DNA of 26,900 nt from CAZIKB01 sp964539665 (GCA_964539665.1 CAZIKB010000091.1:1-26900); one strand, 5' to 3'; shown: positions 16,449-25,680, numbered from the stretch's first letter. Notes: generated by a model from the sequence alone, not told the origin. Program-made: numbers and translations.

Positions 16449-16485
16449 TAAAAAAATCGCTCACTGTGACAATGAGCGATTTAAT
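16449..16485 (-). terminator. Rho-independent terminator of the tmk-S41-ppdK group
   Basis: On the - strand AAATCGCTCA and TGAGCGATTT (16481-16472 and 16462-16453) form a 10-pair stem with a 9-base loop, followed directly by a run of T (plus-strand A run 16449-16455). It lies 52 bases after the ppdK stop. Confidence 0.88.
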
Positions 16486-16536
16486 TGTATTGACCATTTT
16501 TTCAAATGATTGTTTATGAGTTTATTGCCTCAGAAA

Positions 16537-19248
16537 TTATTTGGATTCCTCAATAACCGCCTGTGCTGCCGCCAATCTTGCAATGGGTACCCTGAATGGC
16601 GAACAGCTTACATAATCCAAACCTGTGCGATGACAGAATTTGACTGATTCCGGGTCACCGCCATGTTCACCACAGATACCGATTTTTAAGTTCGGCCGGG
16701 TTTTTCGGCCTTTTTCAACACCCATAATAATTAGCTGACCAACACCTTCCTGGTCTATAGTCTGAAATGGGTCTGAAGGCAATATTTTGTTTTCATAATA
16801 ATCGTAGAGAAACTTGCCTGCATCATCCCTGGAGTACCCAAAAGTCATCTGGGTCAAATCGTTTGTGCCATAAGAAAAGAATTCCGCCTTTTCAGCGATT
16901 TTATCTGCTACCAGAGTCGCGCGTGGAATTTCAATCATGGTGCCCACCAAATAATTCACATTGACGCCTTTTTCAGCAATCACCTCTTTCGCTACTCTAT
17001 CGACGACTTCTTTTTGATTGTCGAACTCGGTTTTTGTTCCCGTTAACGGAATCATGATTTCAGGATTTACTTCAATGCCTTCTACAGCACACTGTGCTGC
17101 TGCTTCAATGATGGCGCGCGCTTGCATCTCAGTGATTTCAGGATATGTGACTCCTAACCGGCAGCCGCGGTGACCTAACATGGGATTGAACTCATGCAGT
17201 GATTCCACCTTTTGCTTTACTGCCTCGACCGACATACCCAGGCGTTCCGCCATTTCTTTTTGTGATTCCGGCTCGTTGGGTACAAATTCATGCAGTGGCG
17301 GGTCCAGAAGTCTAATGGTCACCGGACGATGCTGCATGACTTTTAATATATCATAAAAATCCTGTCTCTGCATAGGCAGCAATTTTGCCAGCGCTTTTTT
17401 TCTGCCTTCTATATCCTCCGCCATAATCATCTCACGCATGGCCCAGATTCTGTCGCCAAAAAACATGTGTTCAGTTCGGCAAAGCCCAATGCCTTCGGCG
17501 CCAAAACTGATGGCTGCGGCTGAATCTGACGGTGTATCCGCATTCGTTCTCACTTTTAGCTTTCTAATTTCATCCGCCCAACTTAAAATCTCTTTGTAAT
17601 ATTCGTTTCTTTCGGGATCGATGGTTACCAGGGGAATCTGGCCTTCATAAATAAGTCCTTTCGTTCCGTTGAGGGAAATCCAATCTCCTTCTTTATAGAT
17701 TTTATCGCCAAAGCAAGCTGTTTTATTTGCCATATCGATGGATAAATCGCCGCAGCCCACTATACAGCATTTTCCCCAGCCTCTGGCAACCAGCGCTGCA
17801 TGACTGGTCATGCCACCTTTTGAAGTCAGGATTGCTTGCGCTGGTTTCATGCCATGTACGTCTTCAGGACTTGTTTCGTCTCTGACAAGAACGACCTTTT
17901 CGCCTTTAGTTCCTAATTCTTCTGCCATGTCCGCTGTGAAAACAATCTTTCCCACGGCGCCACCAGGGCCAGCAGGTAAACCTTTCGCGATAGGATGGTT
18001 AACAGTCTCAGCTTTTGGATCCACCATCGGATGTAACAGCTCATCTAATTGATCAGGTTTTACACGTGAAAGAGCTTCTTCTTTGCTAATCAAGCCCTCC
18101 TTCTGCATTTCAACAGCCATGCGAGTGGCTGCAATTCCGTTCCTTTTCCCAACCCGCGTCTGCAGCATCCAAAGCTTGCCCTCTTCAACAGTAAACTCAA
18201 TATCCTGCATATCGCGATAGTGTTCTTCCAATTTATTACGGTATCCTTCCAATTCAATATAGGTTTTAGGGAAAAGTTCTTCCAGGGAAGGAAATTGTCT
18301 ATTGTTGTCTTGCTTTGATTTCAAATTCACTGCGTAAGGAGTTCTAATTCCTGCTACAACATCTTCACCCTGAGCGTTTATGAGCCATTCACCATAAAAA
18401 TAATTCTGTCCGGTGCCAGGGTCCCGGGTAAATGCCACACCAGTAGCTGATTTTTCTCCAGTATTACCAAATACCATGGCCTGAACGTTTACTGCTGTTC
18501 CCCATTCACCAGGAATACCCTCTATCCTTCGATAAGACACAGCTCGTTTGCCATTCCAGGACTGAAACACAGCAGATATGCCACCCCACAGTTGTCCGTA
18601 TGGATCATCAGGAAATTCTTTGCCAAGCACATCTTTAACTTTGATTTTCATGTTTTCAGTCAGTTCTTTAAGATCTTCAGCAGTTAAATCAGTGTCATTT
18701 GTATAGCCCCTTCTTTCTTTTACGCCTTCAAGCAGTCTTTCAATTTGAGAGCGAATTCCTTGCCCTTCTTCTGGTTCAATTCCCGCGGCTTTTTCCATGA
18801 CAACATCGCTGTACATGGAAATTAACCTTCGATAGGAATCGTAGACGAATCGCTCATTGTTGGTTTTTTTAATCAAACCAGGAATGGTTTTTGTGGTCAA
18901 ACCAATATTTAAAACCGTTTCCATCATTCCAGGCATAGATAAACGCGCACCGGACCGAACCGAAAAAAGCAGTGGATTTTCAGGATCCGTAAACTTTGAA
19001 CCCAGAATACTTTCAACTTTTTGCACTCCATCCTCAACCTGTTTTTTTAATACTTCGGGGTATTTTTTTTGGTTTTGATAGTAGTAGGTACAAACTTCTG
19101 TGGTGACTGTAAATCCTGGCGGAACAGGGAAACCTATGTTAGACATTTCTGCTAGGTTTGCCCCTTTGCCTCCAAGCAGGTTTTTCATTTGAGCACTGCC
19201 TTCAGCTTTACCATCACCAAAAAAATAAACGTACTGATTATTATTCAT
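16537..19248 (-). CDS. ppdK: Pyruvate, phosphate dikinase
   Basis: This enzyme interconverts pyruvate, ATP and phosphate with phosphoenolpyruvate, AMP and pyrophosphate, and can serve glycolysis or gluconeogenesis in the cytosol. The 903-residue length is near the family norm. The N-terminal ATP-grasp domain (GGKGANLAEM near 26-35, FSVRSGARLSMPGMM near 95-109), the swivelling phosphohistidine domain with catalytic His483 in GGMTSHAALVARG, and the C-terminal PEP/pyruvate barrel with GLCRTEHMFF and Cys859 in GICGEHGGDPES are all present. ATG 19248 follows GGAGGG. It begins 36 bases after the S41 peptidase gene and ends before a strong terminator, so it is the last gene of that transcription unit. 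The insertion LTAEDLKELTENMKIKVKD near 188-207 is normal for bacterial PPDK. Confidence 0.97.
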   Translation of the reverse strand: MNNNQYVYFFGDGKAEGSAQMKNLLGGKGANLAEMSNIGFPVPPGFTVTTEVCTYYYQNQKKYPEVLKKQVEDGVQKVESILGSKFTDPENPLLFSVRSGARLSMPGMMETVLNIGLTTKTIPGLIKKTNNERFVYDSYRRLISMYSDVVMEKAAGIEPEEGQGIRSQIERLLEGVKERRGYTNDTDLTAEDLKELTENMKIKVKDVLGKEFPDDPYGQLWGGISAVFQSWNGKRAVSYRRIEGIPGEWGTAVNVQAMVFGNTGEKSATGVAFTRDPGTGQNYFYGEWLINAQGEDVVAGIRTPYAVNLKSKQDNNRQFPSLEELFPKTYIELEGYRNKLEEHYRDMQDIEFTVEEGKLWMLQTRVGKRNGIAATRMAVEMQKEGLISKEEALSRVKPDQLDELLHPMVDPKAETVNHPIAKGLPAGPGGAVGKIVFTADMAEELGTKGEKVVLVRDETSPEDVHGMKPAQAILTSKGGMTSHAALVARGWGKCCIVGCGDLSIDMANKTACFGDKIYKEGDWISLNGTKGLIYEGQIPLVTIDPERNEYYKEILSWADEIRKLKVRTNADTPSDSAAAISFGAEGIGLCRTEHMFFGDRIWAMREMIMAEDIEGRKKALAKLLPMQRQDFYDILKVMQHRPVTIRLLDPPLHEFVPNEPESQKEMAERLGMSVEAVKQKVESLHEFNPMLGHRGCRLGVTYPEITEMQARAIIEAAAQCAVEGIEVNPEIMIPLTGTKTEFDNQKEVVDRVAKEVIAEKGVNVNYLVGTMIEIPRATLVADKIAEKAEFFSYGTNDLTQMTFGYSRDDAGKFLYDYYENKILPSDPFQTIDQEGVGQLIIMGVEKGRKTRPNLKIGICGEHGGDPESVKFCHRTGLDYVSCSPFRVPIARLAAAQAVIEESK

Positions 19249-19284
19249 TTTCCCTCCATGTTAATACAATTGAAGTATGTTTCT

Positions 19285-21036
19285 TTAGTTGTTTATATTT
19301 TTATCGCCCTTTAACAGGGCATGATATTCATCGGAATTGGAAAGCAAATCTACAGCTCTCTCGATGACTTTGTCACTATCAAAACTGGCTTCTATTTCTG
19401 CTCGTGTACCCCACAATTTGGCTGAAATTTCCTGCTCCAGTTCTTCTTTAATAAAATCCTTGCTCTTAATAAACCCCTCTTTCTTTTGTTCTAAAATTAC
19501 TTGACGCATTTCCTCTATTGAAGTAGAAATGGCTGCAAAATAGTTTTTGTCTTTGGTTATTTCCTCGAGTTTCTTTAATGACATTTCTGCTTCTGAAGTA
19601 TAAGTAAATTCACTTTTCGTCAAATAATTTTGAAAGTCATTCAACATTTCTTCAGTTACTGGAAAACCTCTTTGCAGTTCAGGATGTTTGGCTGCATAGA
19701 TTACCGCAAATTGAAATGGTATAGTTTTACGCAGTAATTCAAGAGCAAACTGTTCTAATGATTCTTGTTCTATCAGAATATCCGGGGTTACACCATGTGA
19801 TGCGTATACTTTTCTTCCATTTGCAGTAAAGAAAACCTCTTCCTGCTCCTTTTGATTTTTTGAGGAGTTTGTGGAATTATCTTTCTTTATTTGTGCGGAA
19901 GAGTCGCCCGTCATCAGGTTCCCATGATACAAGATTTCATTTGATGACCTGATAAATTTATTTGGATCCTGAATGGACCGTCCACTTGGTACAAGATATT
20001 TGGCAGTAGTAATTTTCAGGACAGCATCTCCCGTAATCGGGATGACTGTTTGTACCAATCCTTTGCCAAAAGTATTTGTACCCACTATCACGCCTCTGTC
20101 TAAATCCTGCACTGCCCCGGCGACAATCTCTGAGGCTGAAGCGCTAAAGCCGTTCACCAAAACTACCAGAGGCATATCTTCCAGAATTGGAGATTTTGTA
20201 GATTGATATTTTTGTAACGTGCCAGCCGACCTGCCCTGAGTGGAAACTATTAACTCACCCTTTTTTATGAAATTTTCGCTTACACTTACAGCCGCATCTA
20301 ACAAACCACCAGGATTAGACCGCAAATCTAAAATAAGCGATGTAAGTCCTTCTTTTTTTAAATCACGAATCGCATTTTCAATATCTTTGCCAGCATTCCG
20401 GGAAAAATGACTTAAACGAATGAAGCCAATTTCATCTTTTATTATGCCAGAATAAGCGACATCTGTCACAATAATTTCGGCCCGAACCAAACGAAAATCG
20501 ATGGGAGCATTCTCACCTTCGCGTGATATTTTCAGAGAAACGGTACTGCCAATCTTCCCTCTTAATAGATTCGCTACAGTGGAAATACTCAGACCTTTAG
20601 TAATCTTTCCATCTATCTCCAATAATTTGTCTCCTTCACGTATTCCTGCTTTCAGAGCCGGAGTGCCATCAAAAGGCGGCTCCACAACCACTGGCAATCC
20701 TGTACGTAATCCAATGCGCATACCAAGACCGCCATATTTTCCTGAAGACATTATTTGGAGCTCAGCATTATCTTCTGGTTCAACCAGAACGGTGTATGGG
20801 TCCAGGGTTGAAAGCATCCCTTCGATTCCAGCACGCATAAAGTTAGAAGGGTCCACCTCTTCGACGTATTTACTGGAAATTTCCTGGTAAACCCGGCCAA
20901 ACAGTTCTATATTTTCCTGAATTTGGTGATAATAATCCGGGCTATAAGCCGATACCCAGCCAGAAACCCAGGCGCTAACTGTAATTAAAACTACGATTAG
21001 TATAATAATTGCTGATATTTTCTTTTTAGTTAACAT
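19285..21036 (-). CDS. C-terminal processing peptidase, S41 family (CtpA-like) with PDZ domain
   Basis: This 583-residue serine peptidase is anchored by an N-terminal membrane helix (about residues 8-27) and acts in the periplasm on protein C-termini. A PDZ domain covers roughly 90-175 (GLGMRIG, GIREGDKLLEIDG). The S41 core carries LRSNPGGLLDAAV. The Ser-Lys dyad is Ser300 in FSASASEIVAGA and Lys325 in FGKGLVQ, with Gln329 in the expected place. The C-terminal 180 residues are mostly helical and charged, longer than in minimal CtpA. It lies 67 bases after tmk and 36 before ppdK, with GGAGGT before ATG 21036. The grouping with nucleotide and carbon-metabolism enzymes looks like simple co-transcription rather than a pathway. 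Confidence 0.94.
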   Translation of the reverse strand: MLTKKKISAIIILIVVLITVSAWVSGWVSAYSPDYYHQIQENIELFGRVYQEISSKYVEEVDPSNFMRAGIEGMLSTLDPYTVLVEPEDNAELQIMSSGKYGGLGMRIGLRTGLPVVVEPPFDGTPALKAGIREGDKLLEIDGKITKGLSISTVANLLRGKIGSTVSLKISREGENAPIDFRLVRAEIIVTDVAYSGIIKDEIGFIRLSHFSRNAGKDIENAIRDLKKEGLTSLILDLRSNPGGLLDAAVSVSENFIKKGELIVSTQGRSAGTLQKYQSTKSPILEDMPLVVLVNGFSASASEIVAGAVQDLDRGVIVGTNTFGKGLVQTVIPITGDAVLKITTAKYLVPSGRSIQDPNKFIRSSNEILYHGNLMTGDSSAQIKKDNSTNSSKNQKEQEEVFFTANGRKVYASHGVTPDILIEQESLEQFALELLRKTIPFQFAVIYAAKHPELQRGFPVTEEMLNDFQNYLTKSEFTYTSEAEMSLKKLEEITKDKNYFAAISTSIEEMRQVILEQKKEGFIKSKDFIKEELEQEISAKLWGTRAEIEASFDSDKVIERAVDLLSNSDEYHALLKGDKNINN

Positions 21037-21103
21037 AAGTACCTCCGTAAAAACTTAATTGCATCCTGACGCTGTTCTTCAATAAATAAAATGACTTGCA
21101 TTT

Positions 21104-21730
21104 TTATAAGTTAAATCTGGTTTTTGTATGATTAAATATTTGCTTTTGAATTGTGCTGATTGTTTGCGACCCATCAATAGTAATAAATCTATGTGATTCT
21201 GATTGGGCAATTTTTAAATATCCTTTTCTGACTCTTTGATGAAATTGCAGATTTTCTTTCTCCAATCGGTCAATTTTAACCTTGCTTATATTTTTTCTTT
21301 CTAATGTCTTCTCTGGATCTAAATCTATTAGAAATGTCAGATCCGGGTTAACACCCCGGGTAACAAACTTATGCAATTTGTCAATAAAATCCAAATTAAT
21401 TTTTCGCCCGAATCCCTGATATGCCGTGGTTGAATCAAAATACCGATCACAAATTACGATACTACCTTTTTTTAAATGCGGTATAATACATTCATCCACC
21501 ATCTGAGCCCGCGCTGCAGAATATAGCAACACTTCAGCTTTTGCACACATTTTATCATGTTGTGTATCTAACAGAACCTCCCGAACCTTCTCAGATATTT
21601 CAGTTCCACCTGGCTCGCGCAGAAAAAGAACCGGCAAACTCTGAGCTAATAATTGCTCCTTAAGTAAATTGGCTTGTACTGACTTGCCGGAAAAATCAAT
21701 TCCTTCAAATGTAATCAGGAAACCTTTCAT
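21104..21730 (-). CDS. tmk: Thymidylate kinase
   Basis: This enzyme phosphorylates dTMP to dTDP with ATP, an essential step of DNA precursor synthesis. The 208-residue protein has the usual size. The P-loop is Gly10 to Ser17 (GIDFSGKS, with Phe in place of the more common Gly), followed by LREPGGT at 37-43, the dTMP-binding Asp95-Arg96-Tyr97 (DRYFDSTTAYQG), and DLDPE near 137. It opens the tmk-S41-ppdK group and has a promoter about 55-80 bases upstream. The ribosome site before ATG 21730 is weak. Confidence 0.95.
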   Translation of the reverse strand: MKGFLITFEGIDFSGKSVQANLLKEQLLAQSLPVLFLREPGGTEISEKVREVLLDTQHDKMCAKAEVLLYSAARAQMVDECIIPHLKKGSIVICDRYFDSTTAYQGFGRKINLDFIDKLHKFVTRGVNPDLTFLIDLDPEKTLERKNISKVKIDRLEKENLQFHQRVRKGYLKIAQSESHRFITIDGSQTISTIQKQIFNHTKTRFNL

Positions 21731-21782
21731 TTATGAGCCTGCATTATTCATGACGCGCTAAAGCGCAGTGCCTAAAGTTTGA

Positions 21783-21811
21783 AGTTTAAAGTAAAGAAAA
21801 TTAAAAGTCAA
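21783..21811 (-). promoter_or_regulatory. Promoter for the tmk-S41-ppdK group
   Basis: On the - strand TTGACT (21811-21806) is followed after 17 bases by TAAACT (21788-21783), about 45 bases upstream of tmk allowing for the transcription start. A short palindrome GCGCTAAAGCGC at 21755-21766 lies in the leader. Confidence 0.5.
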
Positions 21812-21836
21812 AAAATTTTTGCAATATAAACGAAGA

Positions 21837-21872
21837 TTTAACTCTCAGCAGAATAGCATTCTGTTGGTTAAA
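21837..21872 (-). terminator. Long hairpin between the MATE gene and tmk
   Basis: TTTAAC (21837-21842), a 3-base bulge and CAGCAGAAT (21846-21854) pair with ATTCTGTTG (21858-21866) and GTTAAA (21867-21872) around an AGC loop, with one G-T pair. It lies 100 bases after the MATE stop and 26 bases before the tmk -35 box. The following - strand bases are T-rich but not a pure T run, so it is a possible terminator of the MATE transcript. Confidence 0.45.
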
Positions 21873-21971
21873 GTCGTTTACAATTAATGGAATATTGGGG
21901 CAATGGAACAATTCAACAAATCATTACTCCAACATTCCTTCATCATAACTGCATAAATAAACCAGATAAAA

Positions 21972-23309
21972 TTAAAATTCCGCCATTTTCCATTTACCTC
22001 CTTTGAAACGCAAGGAATTTATTATGGTTCTTAATATTTCGTCACCTAAATGCACTACCCACAACGCCATGAGGGAAAAATCAAAAATAAACACTAATAC
22101 CCAATTCAATCCCATTTCTAAAAATAACACACTGGCTATCGTAATCCACATGAGCCATTTTAGATCGCCTGCGCCCCGCAAGTTACCAATTAATACGCCA
22201 TCCAAAGCTTTAGGTATTTGAACCAATGCAAATACAATGATGACTTTGGAGCCCAGGGCTACCACTTTGGGATCGGTTGTAAAAAGGGAAACCAATGACT
22301 TAGAAAAAATTGCAATGATAATAAAAATAATACTCGAAAATACAAAGACTACTGCACTGGCAGTATAAGCAGTTTTCTCTGCATCTTTTCTTCTGTCCGC
22401 TCCCAGGTTTTTTCCAACTAAAGTCATAGCGCCTAATCCGAATCCGAGATAACACATCGATAAAATTGACTGGATTCTTAAAAATACTTGATGAGCAGCC
22501 AATACTGTTATTCCAATTACCGCAGCATATCCTGTCACGATCAGCTGCCCGAAAGCCCAAACCAATTGTTCAACAGTGGTTGGAACACCAGCATTAAATA
22601 ATCTTTTAAATGTCTTAAAATTTGGTGTTGTTAATTCTTTGAACGAAAGAAATAATATGGATTTACGGCTTCTCAATAAATACAGGGTTGCACAAAATCC
22701 AAGTGAGTGAGCTGTACCCATTGCCAGGGCCGCGCCACGTACTTCCAGTCTTGGAAAACCGAATAATCCAAAAATAAAAATGGGCGCTAAAATCAAATTC
22801 AATGCATTGACTGAAAGATTAATCGTCATTGCATGGCGTGTATCACCAGCGCCCCGAATAATCCCCAGTGCCACAAAATTTGAAAGTACTACCGGCCCAA
22901 AAAGCGCCACTGTTTTGAGGTAGACTATTCCAGCTTCCCTGGCTTCGGAACCCCCTTCTTTGATGAGCCTGAATAAATGAGTTGCACCAAAATACCACCC
23001 AAAAGCAATAAGGATTGCCATGATGATACCAAGCATCAGAGCCTGCCCTAAAATATGATTTGCCTGCCAATAATCTTTCGCGCCAATATAGCGATTAATT
23101 ATAATGGAGCTGCCAACAATAAAAGTTAATAAGATAGTCAATATCACTATAATTATTTGTACAGCCATACCCACACCTCCAAATGCCTCGGCGCTAATTT
23201 TTCCAATAAAAATAGCTTCAATCGTCCACATGAAAGTTTGGGATGACAAATCTATCACTGCAGGTAAGGAAGTCTTGAGAATACTTTTTAGAGGAGACTT
23301 ATCAGTCAA
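21972..23309 (-). CDS. MATE-family efflux transporter
   Basis: This 445-residue inner-membrane transporter of the multidrug and toxic compound extrusion family is usually a Na+ or H+ antiporter for cationic drugs or metabolites. About twelve hydrophobic segments form two similar halves. Typical MATE motifs include IEAIFIGKI, IIINRYIGAKD, IIRGAGDTRHAM in the N-terminal half and the matching LVGKNLGADRR and NLRGAGDLKWLM in the C-terminal half. The start is TTG 23309: the frame meets a stop nine bases upstream, the protein then begins MTDKSPLKS, and a perfect TATAAT box lies 42 bases before it. The substrate is not readable from sequence. Confidence 0.92.
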   Translation of the reverse strand: MTDKSPLKSILKTSLPAVIDLSSQTFMWTIEAIFIGKISAEAFGGVGMAVQIIIVILTILLTFIVGSSIIINRYIGAKDYWQANHILGQALMLGIIMAILIAFGWYFGATHLFRLIKEGGSEAREAGIVYLKTVALFGPVVLSNFVALGIIRGAGDTRHAMTINLSVNALNLILAPIFIFGLFGFPRLEVRGAALAMGTAHSLGFCATLYLLRSRKSILFLSFKELTTPNFKTFKRLFNAGVPTTVEQLVWAFGQLIVTGYAAVIGITVLAAHQVFLRIQSILSMCYLGFGLGAMTLVGKNLGADRRKDAEKTAYTASAVVFVFSSIIFIIIAIFSKSLVSLFTTDPKVVALGSKVIIVFALVQIPKALDGVLIGNLRGAGDLKWLMWITIASVLFLEMGLNWVLVFIFDFSLMALWVVHLGDEILRTIINSLRFKGGKWKMAEF

Positions 23310-23350
23310 GTCTTTTTATTTTCCTACAAAATTTAATATTTCTATTTTTG

Positions 23351-23378
23351 ATTATAAGCAGTGCCTGAACGAAAACAA
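23351..23378 (-). promoter_or_regulatory. Promoter for the MATE gene
   Basis: On the - strand a perfect TATAAT (23356-23351) is preceded after 16 bases by TTGTTT (23378-23373). The predicted transcript starts about 34 bases before the TTG start codon. Confidence 0.5.
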
Positions 23379-23434
23379 TCCAATCTCCGCAGTCCCGCAT
23401 GTTGAAACCGAGAATCTCCTGCCTGAATAATAAA

Positions 23435-23486
23435 ATTCCGGCATAATCCTGTTCTTCATATTTTCAGCAGGAGAGAATGCCGGAAT
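23435..23486. repeat. Nested inverted repeat between the MATE gene and the inositol phosphate synthase gene
   Basis: ATTCCGGCAT at 23435-23444 and ATGCCGGAAT at 23477-23486 are perfect 10-base inverted copies. Inside them TCCTG (23447-23451) pairs with CAGGA (23468-23472). A degenerate further copy of the inner part (CTCCTGCCTGAA at 23416-23427) lies just outside. This layout looks like a dispersed palindromic repeat. No gene is supported in the whole 293-base gap 23310-23602. Confidence 0.6.
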
Positions 23487-23602
23487 AACATATTTAACCG
23501 TGTTTAAATTCAGACACTTAGTAGTAATCGTCCACCTCAATCAAAAAATTAATGCCGTTGATGAATAAAGAGGATTAAGACGTTATTGCTCTACCTTCGT
23601 CG

Positions 23603-24922
23603 TCAATCGTAATATTCTAAACCCAGATGGGTGATGAGCTCTTCACCTTTTAAATATCTAAGAGTATTTTTTAGTTTCATCAATTGAATAAACAGGTCAT
23701 GTTCTGGATATACACCTTTGGCAGACATCGGGCTTTTAAAATAAAAAGACAGCCATTCTTGAATGCCCTTCATATCCGATCTTCCTGCCAGGTCTAAAAA
23801 GAGTACCAGATCCAGGACTATTGGTGCCGCTAATATGCTATCACGGCAGAGAAAATTTATTTTGATCTGCATAGGATAACCCAGCCAGCCAAATATATCA
23901 ACGTTATCCCATCCTTCTTTATTGTCTCCGCTTGGAGGATAATAATTTATTCTTACTTTATGATATATATTACCGTAAAGCTCTGGATTGACACTCGGTT
24001 GGAGAATATATTCCAATACCCCGAGTTTACTCACTTCTTTGGTTTTAAACGATTCCGGATCATCCAGAACCTCGCCATCACGATTTCCCAAAATGTTAGT
24101 TGAAAACCAGCCGGAAAGACCTAACTGACGGGCCTTTAAGCCAGGGGCCAGGATAGTTTTCATCAAAGTTTGTCCTGTTTTATAATCTTTGCCCGCGATT
24201 GGCACGCCTTTCTTTTTTGAAAATTCAATCATAGCAGGGAAATCCACACTCAAATTCGGCGCCCCATTCGCATAAGGCACCCCTTCTGCTATTGCAGCAT
24301 ACGCATAAATCATACTGGGAGCAATAGCCGGATGATTAGCTTTCATCGCATATTCAAATGCGTCTAAATCATTGTAAACTGGCTCTTCTGGCGGCATGAA
24401 TATTTCAGTGCTGCCACACCAAATCATAACCATTCTTTCTAAATTATTATTACGCTTGAAATTTTGAATATCCTCGCGTACCTTTTCCATGAGATCCCAT
24501 TTTGTAGTGGCAGATTTTACATTTTCACCGGTTAATTTCTTGACATATTCCTGATCGAAAACGGCTTGCCATGGTTCAATTGCCGCTAATTCCGGTTTTA
24601 CCTGTTCCACTAAGGCTTTATCCAAAACCCCTGCATGCAAGGCAGCGGTGTAGCAATTTTCCTGATAAATATCCCAGCCGCCAAATACCAGATCGTTTAC
24701 ATTTGCCAGTGGAACAAAATCTTTAATTTCAGGGACACGATTTTCTGTTCTTTTTCCCAGTCGTATGGTTCCCATTTGTGTTAATGATCCAAATGGTTTT
24801 GAAAGTCCTTTTCGAATAGCTTCTACGCCAGCAATAAATGTTGTACTCACTGCTCCCAAACCAGGCAGTAAAACTCCAAGTTTACCTTTCGCTTCCGCAA
24901 TATTAACTTCTTTCTTATCCAA
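23603..24922 (-). CDS. ino1: myo-Inositol-1-phosphate synthase
   Basis: This NAD-dependent enzyme turns glucose 6-phosphate into inositol 1-phosphate, the first step to inositol lipids and inositol solutes. The 439-residue protein has the N-terminal nucleotide-binding GVLLPGLGAVSTT (16-28), then the family blocks VFGGWDIYQENCY, MVMIWCGSTE, GVPYANGAPNLSVD, GKDYKTGQTLMKT, GLSGWFSTNILGNRDG and the membrane-like LVLDLVLFLDLAGR equivalent near the end. The start is TTG 24922: GGAGGA ends 4 bases before it, and the nearby ATG at 24927 is out of frame. It follows a CDP-alcohol phosphatidyltransferase gene by 80 bases, so the two may supply head group and ligase for an inositol phospholipid. Confidence 0.95.
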   Translation of the reverse strand: MDKKEVNIAEAKGKLGVLLPGLGAVSTTFIAGVEAIRKGLSKPFGSLTQMGTIRLGKRTENRVPEIKDFVPLANVNDLVFGGWDIYQENCYTAALHAGVLDKALVEQVKPELAAIEPWQAVFDQEYVKKLTGENVKSATTKWDLMEKVREDIQNFKRNNNLERMVMIWCGSTEIFMPPEEPVYNDLDAFEYAMKANHPAIAPSMIYAYAAIAEGVPYANGAPNLSVDFPAMIEFSKKKGVPIAGKDYKTGQTLMKTILAPGLKARQLGLSGWFSTNILGNRDGEVLDDPESFKTKEVSKLGVLEYILQPSVNPELYGNIYHKVRINYYPPSGDNKEGWDNVDIFGWLGYPMQIKINFLCRDSILAAPIVLDLVLFLDLAGRSDMKGIQEWLSFYFKSPMSAKGVYPEHDLFIQLMKLKNTLRYLKGEELITHLGLEYYD

Positions 24923-25002
24923 GACATCCTCCAGTTTGTTTTATAAAAGTAAGAATATTATTCATTTTAAAACTGCATTTTTCATTTTAATATCATGTAT
25001 TT

Positions 25003-25680
25003 TCAGTCTCCACCCATATCCAATTCTGCCTCACTCAACTTTTCTTTTTTCCTGCCATTCGCAGCCACCCAGATGTGATAAATTCTTTGAATAGCTGTGA
25101 CATTTGCAAATATCGCAATTAACAATACTGCGAAAATCAGAGTATACAAATGTAGAATTGAAAATACTGCGCCAAATCCAATATAAACCACACGTTCAGG
25201 TCGTTGCATAATTCCAACTTTGCACTGAAAGCCCAAGGCTTCGGCCCGGGCTCGGACATAGCTAACCATGACCGAACCACCCAAAGCAAATGACACAGCA
25301 ATTGAAGTAATAAACATATCTGCCTTCACAAAATAAAACGCTAATCCAAAAAACATAATCACTTCTGCATACCTGTCCAGAGTTGAGTCATACAGGGCGC
25401 CAAATTTTGTTACCCGATTGGTAGCACGCGCAACTTTGCCGTCAATTATATCAAATGTGCCTGCTAACAAAATGATCGCCCCGGCAACGCTAAGATATCC
25501 GGATGCAAATAATATTGCAGCGCCAATGGTCAGAATAAAGCCTATGGTTGTGAAAAAATTTGGATTGAGTTCTAATTTTACGAAGAATTCAACAACAGGT
25601 TGAATTAACCTGAGATACCAATTTTTAATAACATCTGGTAATACATTAATTTTCCATTTGAAAATATTAAATTTAACCAA
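25003..25680 (-). CDS. CDP-alcohol phosphatidyltransferase, probably for an inositol phospholipid
   Basis: This 225-residue inner-membrane enzyme joins a CDP-activated lipid to an alcohol head group. The family signature is complete: Asp80-Gly81, Ala84-Arg85, Gly94, Asp98 and Asp102, in the spacing DGxxARx8GxxxDxxxD, and Asp77 is also present. About six membrane helices are visible. The gene next to it makes inositol 1-phosphate, so phosphatidylinositol-phosphate synthase is a reasonable role; phosphatidylglycerophosphate or another head group remains possible. The start is TTG 25680, inside the end of rsmI, with 8 bases of overlap; no ATG occurs early in the frame. AAGGAG lies about 13 bases upstream, so translation is probably coupled to rsmI. 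Confidence 0.9.
   Translation of the reverse strand: MVKFNIFKWKINVLPDVIKNWYLRLIQPVVEFFVKLELNPNFFTTIGFILTIGAAILFASGYLSVAGAIILLAGTFDIIDGKVARATNRVTKFGALYDSTLDRYAEVIMFFGLAFYFVKADMFITSIAVSFALGGSVMVSYVRARAEALGFQCKVGIMQRPERVVYIGFGAVFSILHLYTLIFAVLLIAIFANVTAIQRIYHIWVAANGRKKEKLSEAELDMGGD

Larger units (their letters stand above)
16067..16536. other. Intergenic region between ppdK and the phosphatase gene (470 bases)
   Basis: No gene is supported. It holds, in - strand order, the ppdK terminator (16449-16485), a stretch without visible signals (16229-16448, with a motif-free 62-codon frame on the + strand), the phosphatase promoter (16200-16228), and its AT-rich leader. Confidence 0.65.

Noticed and set aside
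16263..16451. 62-codon + strand frame between the phosphatase gene and ppdK
   Set aside because: No ribosome site, no motif, and it runs into the ppdK terminator.
23352..23540. 62-codon - strand frame between the MATE gene and ino1
   Set aside because: It spans the nested palindrome and has no ribosome site; better explained as repeat sequence.
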